From positions 171,502 to 235,501 of the forward strand of contig VXBM01001214.1 of assembly GCA_013400155.1 (NCBI GenBank): DNA of 64,000 nucleotides, written 5' to 3'. The notes below the pieces were generated by a model. It was not told where the DNA came from. It worked only from the letters and a program-made list of their open reading frames with translations, and made no database searches. This document shows, one piece after another, positions 11,429 through 25,424 of this stretch; the first letter of the stretch is position 1; every line of letters starts with the position of its first letter. Source of the stretch: Helopsaltes ochotensis (Eukaryota > Chordata > Aves > Passeriformes > Locustellidae). The position numbers and the translations under genes are program-made.

Positions 11429-14400
11429 GCGTCACGGAGGCTCTTACACTTTAGTTTCAGACTTGCCTGTTTTTTCCAGATGTAAAATCTTGAACTCGGC
11501 ACCACAAGTCCCCAGTTTGGAACTCCCTTGAATTCAGTTAAGCTCAATGAACTCGAGGTAAGTTCATGGGTCTCTTTTCAGCATATGGCAGATTTGTAGG
11601 TGAAACGAGGTTACCCAGTTGGGAGGAACTTCATGACCGACACCCCAATAATTTTATATTCATTCTATAAGTGATGAATGTGGAAAGATTCATATGGAGG
11701 GATCTTGGCCAAGTCAGCTCAGGCAATGACAAACAAGTGACAAGCAAAGCAGTCTGATCCCTGATTTTCATGGAACTAACAACCCATCCCTGCAGTTCAC
11801 CTGGGACTTCGTGTGTCAGCACTCTGGAAAACTCAGCATGATTTCAGAAAGGATTGTCTGACTACAGTCCAAGCAATAATTGGAAGAGATTTGGCTGATG
11901 CTCACTCAAAAATGGAGGTTTTGTTCCAATTTTTTTATTACTAAGTACAGTAATAAATGTTGGGTTTGAATACACAAAGCCTTTTTTTCCCCCTAAAGAA
12001 ACCGCAGCTCTAACAAAGGAAATAACCTGAGTATTTTTTGACTGGCTGGAGTCTCATAACAATTCTCACAAACACCTCTGCTCTTTTCAAATCCTGAACT
12101 TTTAGCATTTTATGGGACCTATGATTCTGACCTAGGGACTGTGTGAGGCCCAGGGTGGCACAGAACCCAGATCAGCTCACTTTTCTAAAAAGCTGTGGTA
12201 ACCTTTTGAGGTTGTTTGCCCTGTCCCTGGCGTGGTGACCACCTGCAGGCTTTGAGCTGGGGGTCCTTGGCAGGTGCACCCCTTTGCATCTATCGTGCTA
12301 AACAGCCTCAAGTTTTAGTTTTATTTTTTACTCTCCCTCTCTGCAGCTGACCTGCACACTTGCATTTTAGCTGGAGTGAGTTTAGATAACGATTTTTTAG
12401 GCCCAGGCACAATTTGGGAATACAGACTATAACACAGAGAATCAGCTGAGAATGAGAGCCTCCTGTGCACTGACCATTTAGCCTGCTGTCACAGTAGCTC
12501 TTAAATACTTTTTTATTCTTTTTTTTTTTTTTTAATTAAAAATATTGCTGTTTATATGCAGCTCTTGGCAGCTTTAATCTGAAGTGCCAGACTCAGCCAT
12601 AGCATTTTGTAGCATTCAGTGGAATTGCATGAAATTCAAATCAATAAAAACTGGCATGGTGTGATACATGTGGTGTTTAGTAAACAAAGCAGATGAGATT
12701 GACCTGACTGAAAGCTGTGATCAGCACAAACACGCTGAATACAAAATGTGGTGTTGATTGGTGGCACAGCTGAGCTGGATGTGCATTTACCCAGCCACTT
12801 TGGGAAAATCCAATCGTTTTTTAACAGTGATTGAGTCTCAGGTGTAAAGCCTAGTACCCCATTTCTAAAGTCTTCACATTTGTCCCCATGCCTAAAAGAT
12901 GAAAATAAAAATGGGATACACTGACATCCTCTCAGACATTACTGCTTTGCTCAAAACTTATTGGACTCCCTGCCCTGCTCTTGCCACTTATAAATTCCCT
13001 AAACAGAAAAACAGGGTTACAGAAATAATTTTTAAAAGCTAGTAAATTGAAGAAGGGCTTTTATCTGGTTTTGGGTGGAAAAAAATTACAGTAAAAATCC
13101 CATTAATTAACTTTGTCAGACATGGATATTACAAAGAAAACTCCACCAGGTTTATTTGGGTTTTCTCTCTCTTTTTTCTCTTTGAAGTAACCAAAACTAT
13201 GGAATATAGTTACAGGAGGGAGCAAACCTTTGGCACAAGAAATACAACGTTTGGCTAATTAAATGTCTGTTTGTTTTCCCTGGTATTAAATTCTAATTCT
13301 TGTCATTTAGGATAAAACAGCTATGGAAAAGGAAAAGAGGATCCAGCTCCAGCTTATGGAGATTGGCAACCTAACACATCTCATGCCTTGCAGAGCCCAT
13401 GGAAGTATTTATTTTCTATCCAGAGCTGGGACTAAAGGACTTAATGAAGTGTCTGACAGAGAAAAACATTAATTGGTGTCGCATGGGAAGTTAAATGTCA
13501 TTATTTCCATTTTACAGGTGGGTACGTGTGGCAGAGTAGCCATGTGTTATGAAAAGGCTCCTGTATTAGATAAGTAGAAAACAGCTTCCTTCACTCCTAG
13601 CTATAAATCTCTTTGAATTATTCCAATTTTGCTGATAGATGCATTATTAACTAAAATACAGCACCAGCTGATTCTCCAGGGCATTTGCTATGAGATGCTG
13701 TTACAGCCCAGATGCACTCACTAAGCCTGTGAGATTGTCACCTAATGTAAAGATAAAATTAAATGCTGCTATGAATTCTGAGCAATACATTCCAGACTGT
13801 CCTTAAACTAAGGTGGCTAAATATTAGCCCAATTTGAACTTTTTTCTGCTGGGTCTTCTTCTGGATTTTTTTTTTCCTTCCTGAAAATCAGGTTATTATT
13901 CTTAATATGTATTTCTTCACATGCCCTCTATAGCTCTTGCTTAGGTAACTTTTTAACATTCATACTGGTAATACAGGTAAGAAATGGCATAGGAATAGAA
14001 CTTTTTCTTCCAAAGGTCCAGTAAAGGGGCCAGGCGACAAACCCAAGTTCTTAGGCTGACCAAAAATAAGGCTCAGATGACTTTGGGGGAGATCTAAGCA
14101 GTTATCTTTAAAACATCTGTGAGCTACCACACCTAGAGACTTTTAAACTCTTTATTTTCTGAGTGATACTTTTTTTTTATGTACAAGCATAAATGCCTTA
14201 ATCTTGTAAAGACCAAATATCCCATAAATGGCTTTGGTATAAAAAGATTTCAAATCATTTACAAACTCAGAGGTTTTGATTTAATTAAAGTGTACTTAAC
14301 TATTCCAAGTGGAGACAATATATTTTTTTAATTATTATTAGGATATTTGCACTATAAAAAAATGGTGATACTTCATTCTTAGCAATGAAAATTATCTTTC

Positions 14401-15215
14401 AGCACACAGCTCTCCAGGCTCCAGTGTACACAGAAAATGAAATTTGAATGATTATAATGTTGCCATAGTATGATATTCAAGAATGGACTGTAAAATTTGA
14501 AAAAATTTAACATCTTATGAGGAAAACTTCTGTCAATGTCAACTTAAATTTACAAAAATTTACATAAATTCAGGTGAAGGATGTCAGAGATGAAAATAGA
14601 GCAGGAGGCAGGATGGATAGCAGGGGATCTGATCTACCACTGCTGTCAGTGAACAACACTGTGACCACGGATATCTCTCCTTATTTCCTATTTTATCCAT
14701 TTTTGCCTGACTTGATAAATCTTTCCAGCTCCCTACCGGGTGGCAACTTTTCCTCTTGTTCATCCATTTCTGCATCAGCCGTGGTTTTGTGGGGTTATCC
14801 AGAACGGCAGCGGGGGCTCACCCTGCTCGCCTGGGGAGATGGAGAAGGAACAGAGGCCTCTTGGCTGGATGTTCTCTGGAAACCTGGATGTCTTCTGCAG
14901 CTTGTTTCTGCTCAATTCCCTGAAACAGGAAAATGGATTTGTCACCATTCAGGTCAGCAAAACGGGAGAGAGATTCGTTAAAAGATAATGTGGCAGGATG
15001 GAGCTAACAGACAGCAAGGACAAAATTGATGTTGTAAGATATTATCTTATGAGACACGGGAGGTTTTTACAAAACACTCTGTGTTAAGATATTTTCCCGC
15101 CACCTATTTTTGTCTCTGGGCTTTTGAAATCAAGCTCCATTAAGTTTTCATGACTCTCAGGATAAGTGCTGTGTTCTGCCAGGAACTGTTACGTGGCAAA
15201 TGGTGTGTAAAAAAG

Positions 15216-15217
<2 letters not shown>

Positions 15218-15247
<30 letters not shown>

Positions 15248-15248
15248 N

Positions 15249-15335
<87 letters not shown>
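15218..15335. repeat. 118-base poly(A) run with one N
   Basis: The run is uninterrupted A except for an N at 15248. It is too long for short reads to span reliably, so its true length is uncertain. It could be an expanded homopolymer or the tail of a retrocopy, but no processed-gene body is recognisable upstream and no target duplication is obvious. Confidence 0.9.
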
Positions 15336-15338
<3 letters not shown>

Positions 15339-16014
15339 GAAATCTGGACAGGGATAACTACTTACTACAGCATATCACAGTTTGTTAATTTATGAGGGAT
15401 TTTTGTTCCTCTATCCAGAGTTAGCTTACGCCATCTTTCCTACTCAAATCACTTTAAAAAAATACTTTCAAATCTTAAATGAAAGAGTCATGGAAAATGT
15501 GCTCCTTTCCCAATCACGGATAAACTGCTTCCTTCCCAGCCCTACTGACTCTTATCTCACTGGTGTCTTTGGGTTCTTCCTCTCTGTGACTGGTTTGGAC
15601 CCGGAGCAGATGTCTCTCTGGAAGCTGCTAAACCAGCAAGAAGCCAACCAGGTAAAAAAAGAGAAAATTACAAAAAAAAAGTAATTAGACACAGTGCTTT
15701 TCTAGGCTTTCTAAATAAAGTATTATAGTAAAAGTCTGGATCTACATTAGCATGAATAAAATATCAGGCAGGGGAAAACAGATTGAATTATTTAATTTTC
15801 CACTTTCTCAGATGCCCATCCTTTTATTGTTTGAAAAATTTCATTATTCTCTCCTCTCAAGAGGAAGTTGCACAGACAACTGTTCACCTGTGCATCAGAA
15901 ACCAACTCCAAGCCCTGTAACCAACACAAAAACTCATTATCCTCTGCCTAAGATTCAGCTCATACAGCTGGCAGAGTTCTGCACTATGAGGAGATGAAAA
16001 TTACTTACACCCTG

Positions 16015-16088
16015 AACAAACAAAACCCAAAAAACCCAAACCAAAACAACAGCAACGCCAACACCAGCACCACCAACAAAAAAACCCA
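16015..16088. repeat. A/C-only low-complexity tract
   Basis: About 74 bases are A and C with only three G's. This is the complement of the G/T-only tracts elsewhere in the window, with the asymmetry in the opposite orientation. Confidence 0.8.
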
Positions 16089-17516
16089 GTTTATTTTCCT
16101 GAATGAAAGGATGAATTCTCTGTGTGATCCAGTGCACTTCAAAGTGAACACCTCCCTGAATTGCTCAGGAAGGAGGAGCTGAGACCAGAACAGGGCGTTC
16201 GGTTTGGTTATTCTGATGGATGTTAGCTGTGGCTGCATCTTTCCACTGCTAAGAGACAAAGCTGGCAGTTCCCTGCCTTGGCTGTGACCTGTTCCCATTG
16301 TTTCTCTCTAATCCGTGGTGATTTTGTTGCTATAAGGGGTTTTACATGTTTCTCTCGTGCCACTGGTTCTCTTTCAGCAGCTTCTTCAAACACCCTGCAC
16401 TCTTCTTTACAAGTTGCCACACTGACATCCTTCTTTACACGAACATCCCTCAGCTCTGCAGCTGCTGGTGTCAGAAAGGGAAAAATAACTCAAAAAAAAA
16501 AAAAAAAAAACCCAAAGATGGGAAGTTCCCTTCATCCCCTTCCTGCTGTGAGAAATGGGATTCTCTTCCACTCCTCTGATGCTCACACAGGGCATCACTC
16601 GCAAGACTTGCAAACAATTGTATGTACAGAAGGAAACAATGCTTCAATAAGGAGGCACTTTCTCTGGTAAAAATAGGCCCAACCAGTGATATAGCAACTG
16701 TGTGTCCAAACAACACCGGGCATGGTTCTTTGGAGTGAAAATAATTAATCATTGAAACACTTCACATGAATTCTCCAGCAATGGTGTCTGCTAAAATTCA
16801 AACTGAAAAACTATAGAGACAAATGTGGAAACATATGTATATGAAATACAAATCAGAGTATGAATTGGAAAGATAAATTGCTCAATGAAGAATTACACTT
16901 AAAAAGTCTTGATCTTCTGATTTTTCTTTGTACCAAACTGATGTATTCAGCCTGTGCTCTACAGAGCTGTGAAGCATTAGCTAGGAATCAGCAGCAAGTA
17001 AATAAGAAAAATATGTTATTCATAGTCTTAAACTCGCTACAATGGGAACTTTTCTGTGCTGAAGAATACACAGGGGGTGTGCAAATCTCTGTGACTGGAA
17101 AACACTGGACACATAGGCAGGAAATGGCTCCTTTTGCCATCTCAGTTGTTTCCTGAGTAATTCCAGCTACTGAAAAAAACAACACAAACCAACAAATAAA
17201 CTAAATATGAGCCTCAGCCTTCATTCAAAGCACAGATCTGTCCCTTAGCTGCAGCAGAAAGATTGAAAATATCAACAGAATGGAACCCAGAAATCAAAGA
17301 GCAAACTGTATTTTTGCTATGTACCTCAAGTCCTTTGAGTCTACCAACCCAAGTTAGTTGCCATTAGTTCATTTTCCAGCACGAGACGAAAAGTTTTTCC
17401 AACCAGTAACATATTCAATTAATATTCCAGCCATGTACATATTTTATAATTTTTATTCATTTACCATAGTCAGATTTAGTGGAGCAACCAATTGCATAAC
17501 TTGATTTGTAACATCT

Positions 17517-17868
17517 TGTTGTGGTTTATTTCTGCAGGAAGTCTTTCCCCTTCTTTCTCTCCAACAAGAAAAAAGATTACTGTCTCCCTGCTGTTCTCAA
17601 GTTTCTGAGCCTTCTGAGGTTTACATTTTTGTATGGAGTTTCTCACCCACTTAATGTAAATAATAAGTTGTTTTCATACTTTCATGCAGGAGGAGAGAGT
17701 TGATGGACTGTTGATTTGACCAGCATGATTGGAGAGGTGGCAACTTCACCCTCCAATCCATGGTCAACTTTGGAATTCTATAAATGTCGAGGTCTGTAAA
17801 TAAACCCTCTCTTTTCCTTGGAAACGTCAGTGTGTGAGCATGGTCCATTCCTGTGCCTTACCTCGACA
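17517..17868 (+). mobile_element. Solo LTR, best preserved member of the recurrent LTR family
   Basis: The element starts TGTTGTGG and ends ...CGACA, about 352 bp. Inside are 'gagccttctgaggtttac', 'gcaggaggagagagttgatg', 'gactgttgatttgacc' and 'attggagaggtggcaact'. A TATA-like CTATAAATG lies at 17778-17786 and a poly(A) signal AATAAA at 17799-17804, in the right order for U3-R-U5. The reverse strand at 41.7-42.0 kb is clearly the same family, and the copies at 8 kb and 61 kb match too. No internal retroviral genes (gag, pol, env) or second LTR are adjacent, so this is a solo LTR. I found no flanking target-site duplication. The ERV class is not certain; the family is consistent with avian ERVL-type LTRs. 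Confidence 0.75.
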
Positions 17869-20800
17869 GATTACAGAAGTTTAATTTCCCCTCTTCCTCC
17901 TCTTCCCCCAGCTTTATACCCTGAGCATGATGCCATAAGGTCTGGAGCATCCCTTTGGTCACCTGTCCTGGCTGTGCCTCCTCCCACCCTCCCAGGAATC
18001 CCCATGCCCTCCCCAGCCTGGCTGCAGGAAAAGCAGAAAAGGCCTTGGCTCTGTGTAATCCTGCTCAGCAGTGACAAATACATCCCTGTATCACCAACCC
18101 TGTGCTCAGCACAAACCCAAAACACAGCCCCACACCAGATTAACTCTACCCCAGCCAAAACCAGCACATGCACAAACCACAGTTTGGTCGTCGATTTTAT
18201 TGCCTTTATTTTTTATTTTTTCCCCATCTCACAGCTTTTCACAGAGATGAGAAAGGAGCTCGCTGTGCACTGCACGCACAAACACAGCCAAATATTTTGG
18301 TTCTTCTCCCAGAACTGAATCCCCAGCACTGCTGTGAAGCAGCTGGGAGCTGGAAGTGCGATCCTCGTACTGGCGTAGCAGGAAGCATACAAAGCAGCCC
18401 AGCTTGGGGTCTCAGACTCCTGGAGCTGCTCTGAGTAACTCACAATCCAGGGCAGGTTTTTGCCTGCTGAGAGGCTCGTTATTGCAGTCACCTTTTCTGT
18501 CCTACAAATCTTCAGCTCAGCTCCTGCTCTTGTACTTTTCTCTGCTTGTCCTTTAACTCACTCCTGTCTTAATCTCCCCTCTTTGTCTCCCCAACTTTTA
18601 TTACATTACTTCTGCTTTGTTTTCTTTTTGTCCTTAAAGCCTTCTGCAGGAAAAAAATACTATTTACAGTGAAAATAGATGTTCAACAATTCTATAGGAA
18701 AGGGTGCAGCTTGACACAAGCATTGGGAGGGTCAAGGATTGTAGATGAGTATCTTCTGCTTAACTGCAGTTTAATCTCTCACTGTATTTGTATTCAGAGC
18801 TGGTACAACTGGGGAAGGAAGACCTCCCATCTTCAGTCAGATACAATGATAGATGACAGAGATAATGAAATGAAAGCACCAAAATTCAGTTATGCCCATT
18901 TATATATTTTGACATAAACACAGGCTGGTGCACATGCTGTCTCACAGCCTTTATAATACATCAAATGCCTTACACTAAAAAATTAAAGAAAAATTATCTT
19001 CCCTCCGACCTCCATACTGCCACAACCTAATTATTTGTAAACTTTGCCTGAGTTTCAAATGCAGGTACTCTCTGATTTCTCTTTTCTTGCCCATTTTTGA
19101 AAGTGCTTGTTGCTGCAGAGATGTGGAAGGCTAACTCAGCATGAATACATTTGGCAATATATTTCCACATCATCACTATCTCAGTGTCACAGTTCTAAAT
19201 ACACAGCTGTGACAACCTGCCCATCCTCAGCCTGCAGATGCTGATGAGCATGGCTGGAGAAAGTGGAATGGGAAGAGATGAATGGCACAGGAAGGACCCC
19301 TCTGACCTCATGCCTCACATACACAATCTTCTAGGAATCTGTTGTAGAAAAAGAGGAAAACATCCTCAGAAAGCTCAAGGATGTGAACATCCAGAACCTT
19401 TGTTTTCGTTCCTGTATTGCAGCTGGAAGTCCAGATGCAAACCTTCTGTTTTCACGCTTATGTTTGAGATGCCACCCAGAAAGACAGCGCTTCTATGCCT
19501 TGCAATATGGAAAAAATATATATATATGGCAAGTAAAAAGTTCAAATCCAAGTCCAGCAGCTAAAAACATCCAGCTTTTCACTTAAAAGTAAAAAACTTT
19601 TCAAGGCCTGAAAGAGGTCTTGCATGAGAGCTTTTACAATCTAAATAGAAATAAGAGATAAGATAAAACCTTTTCCAGCCTCCCAAGCTGTTGCATCTCC
19701 GTTACGTATTTTCTCTGACCTTGACAACTTGAGTCTGGTTTTGTTCAGCTCACCTTTTTGCTTTGGCTTTTGCACACTAGTCTGCACGTGTCCCTGTGTG
19801 TGTCTGGTGCATCTGATAAGCCCTCTATCTCAAATCCTTTCATTATCACCATGCCACTGCGCTCTGTGATTAGGTATTCAGAAATTGATTCCCACTTTTG
19901 TCCTGTCCATGGCACGAACATCCATTTCCAGCCTATTTAGTTTGCAATTATGTATGTTCATGATTTTTCCATGGGGGAAATGCTGGGAAGAAACCACCTT
20001 TTTTTTTCCCCATCATCCCTGGTCAAAACCTCCTTTGAGACTTCCCTTTGTCCTGATACTTCTGAGAGATCTTGGTGGAGGTCTTGATGTATTAGAAGTC
20101 CTTCCTCCCTTGCAGAACAATAAATCACCAATATTTCCCTGTACTTTCCAATCTGTGTCATAGCAGTTGATTTCCTCCAGTCTCCTATAGAGATTAGAAT
20201 CTGCTTTAGATCCACGTTTTAAAAGTTCTTAAAGTCAGGTCCTGACTTGTGCGAAAGGTCATAAATGTCACCACAGAAATTATGAGGATGGATAAAAAGG
20301 TGTTGCTATCTCCCTCTTAGAGAGAGTTAAATCAGGAAGACAGCAAGTAACACATCAGTGGCAGAGCTGCAACTTAGCCCCCATCTTCTGAATTCCAAAA
20401 TGGGCTTTCTGTATGAAAACAGCCTTTCTTGCTTGCTAAATATGCATTGGAACTGTGCATTACCTCTCTCTGTATTATGTGGTGTGTGATTAGTCATGCC
20501 ATGAGACTTTCATTGCCATTCCTTTCTGTCAGAGCAGAGGTCTTTTTATTTAACCCATTGCCCATGTTGCCTTTAAGCAAATGGAATTGTTCTGCCACTT
20601 TTCAGAGTTCTTCATTTATCATTCCAGGAGTCAAAGGCAAAAATAAACAACTCAGTCCTTTAATCAATATGATGGCCAATTTTATTCATCCCACAGTCCC
20701 CTTCACTCTCCCTGCAGTTCTCCTCATGCTCTCAGAAATGCTGATCTTCTAGGGATTTTTTACCCATCTACCTCTTCACTTTCCAGTGCCCTCACTTCTT

Positions 20801-23463
20801 TGTTTGTAACAAAGACAGATGTGCGGAGACTTCTGTGAAGCTGTTCAAATTTAGGTGCATGGTCTTATTTGTCTGTTTATTTTATTTTATTCACAGCTAC
20901 TGAAGTGTCAGTATGAGTAATGCCAGCATCTAACGTTGGTTGTCTTGGTCTTACAGTATTTTAGAAAACTCTACATCGTGGTAAACTTTGATATTTCCAA
21001 TTTCCCAATAAGCTAAGTTTATCTGAAGAAGTTTGGGGTTGAATTTAATATTATTATAATTGTTAATAGGCATACTACAGACCTCAAACCAGAACAAGCA
21101 TTTTTTTTTAATCAGAAAAAGTTTTCTGACTGTCAGTGATGAAATGCACCTGAACTGTGTTATTGTAAGACCTGCTCAAGATTTATACCATCTGTGAATG
21201 GATGAATTTTATTGTGTCTTTTTAATAACAGGATAGATTAGGCAGAGGGCAGTCAGCCAGCACTTCTTGATGTACCTGCTTAGTCAGTTCTGTGTTCTCT
21301 GAGACCTCAGCACCTGATTTTATCTCTGGTGGTACCTGTGCCCCATGGAGACTCATACACACAGAGAGAATCATACCACTGATTAAGGGGTCTGAAAACA
21401 CATTTAGATATCTACCTTCGGGAGCTGAATTTTATGGAGAACAGCATGTTCTTTGCAAGCTGTGTTTCAATGCCCAGGATGTCACCTCCCACTGACACTC
21501 AGCTGGTGCAAACTGGAAGGGTCCATTAAGTTCCCAGTGGGGAGTTAAGTATTACCAAAGTGTGAGCTCTTAGAAACGATGCAGCTCAGGAGGGCTGTCC
21601 ATGTGAGAGTGAAAAGTGCACTTTTTTTTAATAGCAGGAGTGCTGGCAATTCAGAGCCGTCGATTTTAAACTTGGATGGTGTTTTCCTCCCAGTCTGTCT
21701 GCCCAAGTTATGACAGATTGTAATCATCCTCAGCTCCCTTGGTACCAAACTGACGTGACCATTTTGTAGACATTCAGAAGTGTCTCTTCCTTCTGAAGGG
21801 TTTGCTGCTACCTGTGGCGATGCACAGCATTTCTCTCTGGAGTTTGAAACCAGGTGGAAACACTAGAGCTGAACGCATGCACAAACCCTCATAAATTAAC
21901 TTTATTGCACTTGGTGTAGCTCACCAGTAATGGCTAGGTTGGCTCCCACATCAAACACCTATGCAGGGCATCAAACAGCTGTAAAAATAAACTTTGCTGA
22001 GCACTTCAGCTACAAATATCTACATCCATCTAATATTAATGATAAGACTCAGCAACTATCTAGAAGTTTGGCACTTAAGTTGCATTAAATGCAAAATTTC
22101 TGCACTGATTTTAATGCTGCATCAAATGAGAAAAAAATTAGATTAACTGGTGCTGTGATTAATTTTTATAATTTTTTTTAATATTTAATCAATCCCATAC
22201 CAGCTGAGGCTGCTAAATTCTATCATGAAGTTTGTCCAATAGATGTTCTATGCAATCTTTTCATTGTTTGGATTTCTGGGATCAATAATTCCTATGAAAG
22301 GTAATTTGTTCCACTGTTCTCTTTTAAGTTCCTGTTCTTACACTATAGCAAATAATCCTAGATATTTCTTAAGGTATATTATTTTCATAATTTAAAACTG
22401 GGCAGTACAACAGAAAAATCTTTCTTGTGGAGAGACACCAGCAAAAAAAATTTTGCCAAAATTATATGAGAAAATGATCATATAAATAAATATAAAAATT
22501 CTGTTGAAGAAACTGAGTGGCAAAACAGTGGCAGAAACTCTTTCATATAAGGCAATGCTTTGCTTGTCTTCATTGTAGGTTGATGAGATCTGCCTTAAAC
22601 ACCAAGGGATGTAGGTAACTTCCTTGAGTTGTGAATTGAATGTATTTTTTTAGCTAATCCATGCGACCATTGAGGTGGCTTTAAGGAAAATGAGATTAAT
22701 TTAGCAGTGGCAGTAGTCCTGAATACAACAAGATGCCCACACTGTTCATTTCCTCAGCTGCAGTGCAGATGATGGGGCAGAGTGAACCCTCAGCAAACTT
22801 GCAGGTTATGCTGAATTATGGGAAAAGACTGAGATACCAAAATGTAGAGTTTCAGACCAACTGAGTTTGTTAGTCTGGAGCAATTTTAGCTGGTGGACAC
22901 CTTGCAAAGTCCACCAAGGAGAAACTGAAGCTTTTCATGTGGGCTGGGAAATGCTCCAACATCTTGCACAGAGCTCTGCAAAGCCTGAGAACTCCCTGCT
23001 GGAAAGGGCCTGAGAATTACTGTGGATGGAGTAGGAGCCAAAGATACACTCTCATCTTGAGTTAAAGCATTTGTGAGGTTCAGGTCATTTCATGCAGCAC
23101 AGGAAGAGGTTGTTCAAAGAGACTGAAATCTCCACCCTTAAACTTTTAGACTTGGCTAGGTAAAATTACCAGTTATATGGTTCATGGCTGCCCACAGCCC
23201 GGCTTTGATCCAAAGGTGGAAGGTTTCTAGAGGTTCTTTCCAAGCAATATATAAATGATTCTCTATCTGCGTCAGGCTCTGCAGCTCTGAGTTGAAGACA
23301 GAATATTTCTCGGTTGAGGCAAGTCCCCAGACCTGAACATTTCATGTCTGTATGCCAACCTCAGCTCATGTTTTGGAGCAGAACGAGGCTGCCCTCATTG
23401 AAGCAGGAGTATTAGTTCAGGAACAACTTTATACTGACCTGACTGCTGCATTTCCACATCAAG

Positions 23464-23523
<60 letters not shown>

Positions 23524-23869
23524 CAGTTAAACTGAGTGTCTCTGTAGAGCACTGTTGAAAGAAGGCTTTTAAAAAAGTAACAGATATTTCAGTCCGCACT
23601 GAAAACAATTCCAGTACACAAAGTCTGTAAAGTTCTACACTAGGTTTTGTAAAATAAACTAGAATTTTGAGGCAGGAGCAAATTTTATGCAACTTTAAAC
23701 TCATTTTGGACACCACTGATATAAATTTCATTGCATAGATATTGAACTGCTTTATTATTGAATATAATAGAGAGTTTGAACTGGTATTTTGGTTTATATC
23801 AGTATTAGAGGTTTATATCAGCATTTCTCTTTGAGATCCTAATTATAGTTTTCAAAACAAAATTAATCA
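17869..23869. other. Non-coding DNA, no recognised gene
   Basis: I see nothing gene-like. 17.88-18.45 kb is richer in C and has a 166-codon open frame (17818-18318) that begins inside the LTR and is paralleled by other open frames, so I do not accept it. A 57-base poly(T) lies at 23467-23523. Confidence 0.65.
23467..23523. repeat. 57-base poly(T) tract
   Basis: This is an uninterrupted T run (poly(A) on the minus strand). I see no retrocopy body beside it and no target duplication. Confidence 0.9.
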
Positions 23870-24010
23870 CACAATCACCAGGGCTGGCAAAGTTCCACAT
23901 CCAGTTTTTCCCTGGACACTTCCAGGGACAGGGACTCCGCCACCTCCCTGGGCTACCCATTGCAGCGCCTGACCACCCCTCTCATGAAGAAAATCTTCCT
24001 GATGTTCATG
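23870..24010 (-). mobile_element. CR1 fragment, antisense, internal to the 3' region
   Basis: 'ccacatccagtttttccctgg' and 'gggacagggactccgccacc' followed by 'gaagaaaatcttcctgatg' is the complement of the CR1 3' region (the part usually read as 'catccagggatggtgactccaccac'). It lacks the octamer tail. It sits head-on against a sense CR1 fragment that starts immediately to the right. Confidence 0.75.
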
Positions 24011-24195
24011 AAACGCTAGAATAGGGTGCCCAGAGAAGCTGTGGATGCCCCTGGATCCTGGAAGTGTCCAAGGTCAGTTTGGGGAGGGTTCTGAACAATC
24101 CTGTCTCGTGGAAGATGTCCCTGTCCCCAGCAGGGGTTGAAACAAGACGGCCTTTAAGGTCCCTCCTGACCCAAACCATTCCGTGATTCTGTGAC
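24011..24195 (+). mobile_element. CR1 fragment, sense, with 3' tail
   Basis: 'gggtgcccagagaagctgtg' and 'gatgcccctggatcctggaag', then 'ggcctttaaggtccctcc', and a terminal 'attccgtgattctgtgac' are a sense CR1 3' end. Together with the antisense piece at 23870-24010 this is an inverted arrangement, either two insertions or a 5' inversion. Confidence 0.85.
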
Positions 24196-25424
24196 TATAT
24201 GAATTCCAGACACCTCTTTAGACTTTACTTCAAGTAAATAAGTCAAGATTTATTATGGTTCATATGTGAATTTGTGAAGGGAAATCTGTTCCTCCCAGTC
24301 ATTTAGCCGTTGTCATATTTCCTATTTGATGCTCCAGAGACACAGGCTTTGGGTTGGCTGCACATTAAACACTGTGGAGCACAGTTTCCAAGTGCTGAAC
24401 TTGCCAAAGCAAGAGAGGCAACTTCTGTTGCTGCCCCCAAGGGCTGTTACAACATCCAGCAAGATGCCATGGATAAATAGCGGGTTTTGCACCACATATG
24501 TTAAATTCTACATTATCCTCAGAGGAACTTACTGAATACAAAGTTTATAAAGTCGTTAGAGGCATAGCCTATCTAAATCTTTCTTTAAGACACGAAATCT
24601 CCCTGCCTGACTGAGGATGAAAACTATTTGCAGGAAACTCAGCAGTTTAGCTATGATCCTCTGGATGAGTTGTCCGTTTTCAGTATAACAAAGTTTTTAA
24701 GCATGCGAATGCTTCTTTAGCTTCAAAGTAATTACTCTTACTTTTCAAGCTATGCACAAAAGCTTAAAAGCTTAAAATCTTTTCTCAGTCACAGTTCATC
24801 TCAGAAAGAGTAACCATTGTACCTTTGAGACAGTTCTCACAGGAAGTAGAATAAGGTATCATTTCTTTCCCTATTGCTGCTTGAGCAGATAGTGGAAAAG
24901 GTAAGTATATGGTTAACTGCTGTAGCATAATATAAAGACTTGAAAATACTTCAGTTTAGGGCAGAACTCAAACACAACTTTGTTTTCTGTGAGCCATCTG
25001 TATTTCTGTAATTGGCTCCTATTGACCCTCACAATGTGTTTTCACACTCCTCCAAGAGTTGCATTTTAGTCAGTGGCCGTGCTGACACCATTCTGCTGCA
25101 ATAAGCCAGGAGCACGTCCCGGAGGACAGATCCTGTGAGCTCCTTACAGAGATCCTTATGGCACCACACAGCAATCTGGATGCAGTTCCAGGAGTGCACT
25201 GAGGTCACTTACACACCTCTCAGAAAACGTGTCTGAGCGCTGCTGGTTGTGCCCTTGCCACACTCCAGCTTCCTCCTGGAGGATGCGTCTCTCTGAAATC
25301 TCTCACATGGGACTGGAACCTTTTCATTTACTTAGCTGCTCTCCCTCACACACATTACCCAGCTCGCTTGAAGCACCACGGAGTTCATGACAAACTTCTG
25401 CGAGGGTGAGACTGATCACAGACG
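24196..25424. other. Non-coding DNA, nothing recognised
   Basis: No gene, CR1 or LTR is recognised. The last ~300 bp are somewhat GC-richer and lead into an LTR-like element. Confidence 0.6.

Larger units (their letters stand above)
11429..17516. other. Non-coding DNA with one very long poly(A) run
   Basis: I see no recognisable gene. An open frame of about 135 codons at 14574-14981 (+) lies in slightly GC-richer sequence, but another frame is also open there and no domain is visible, so I treat it as chance. A 118-base poly(A) lies at 15218-15335 and an A/C-only tract at 16015-16088. Confidence 0.65.

Noticed and set aside
14574..14981. 135-codon open frame, plus strand
   Set aside because: A second frame is also open over the same bases and neither shows a recognisable protein family.
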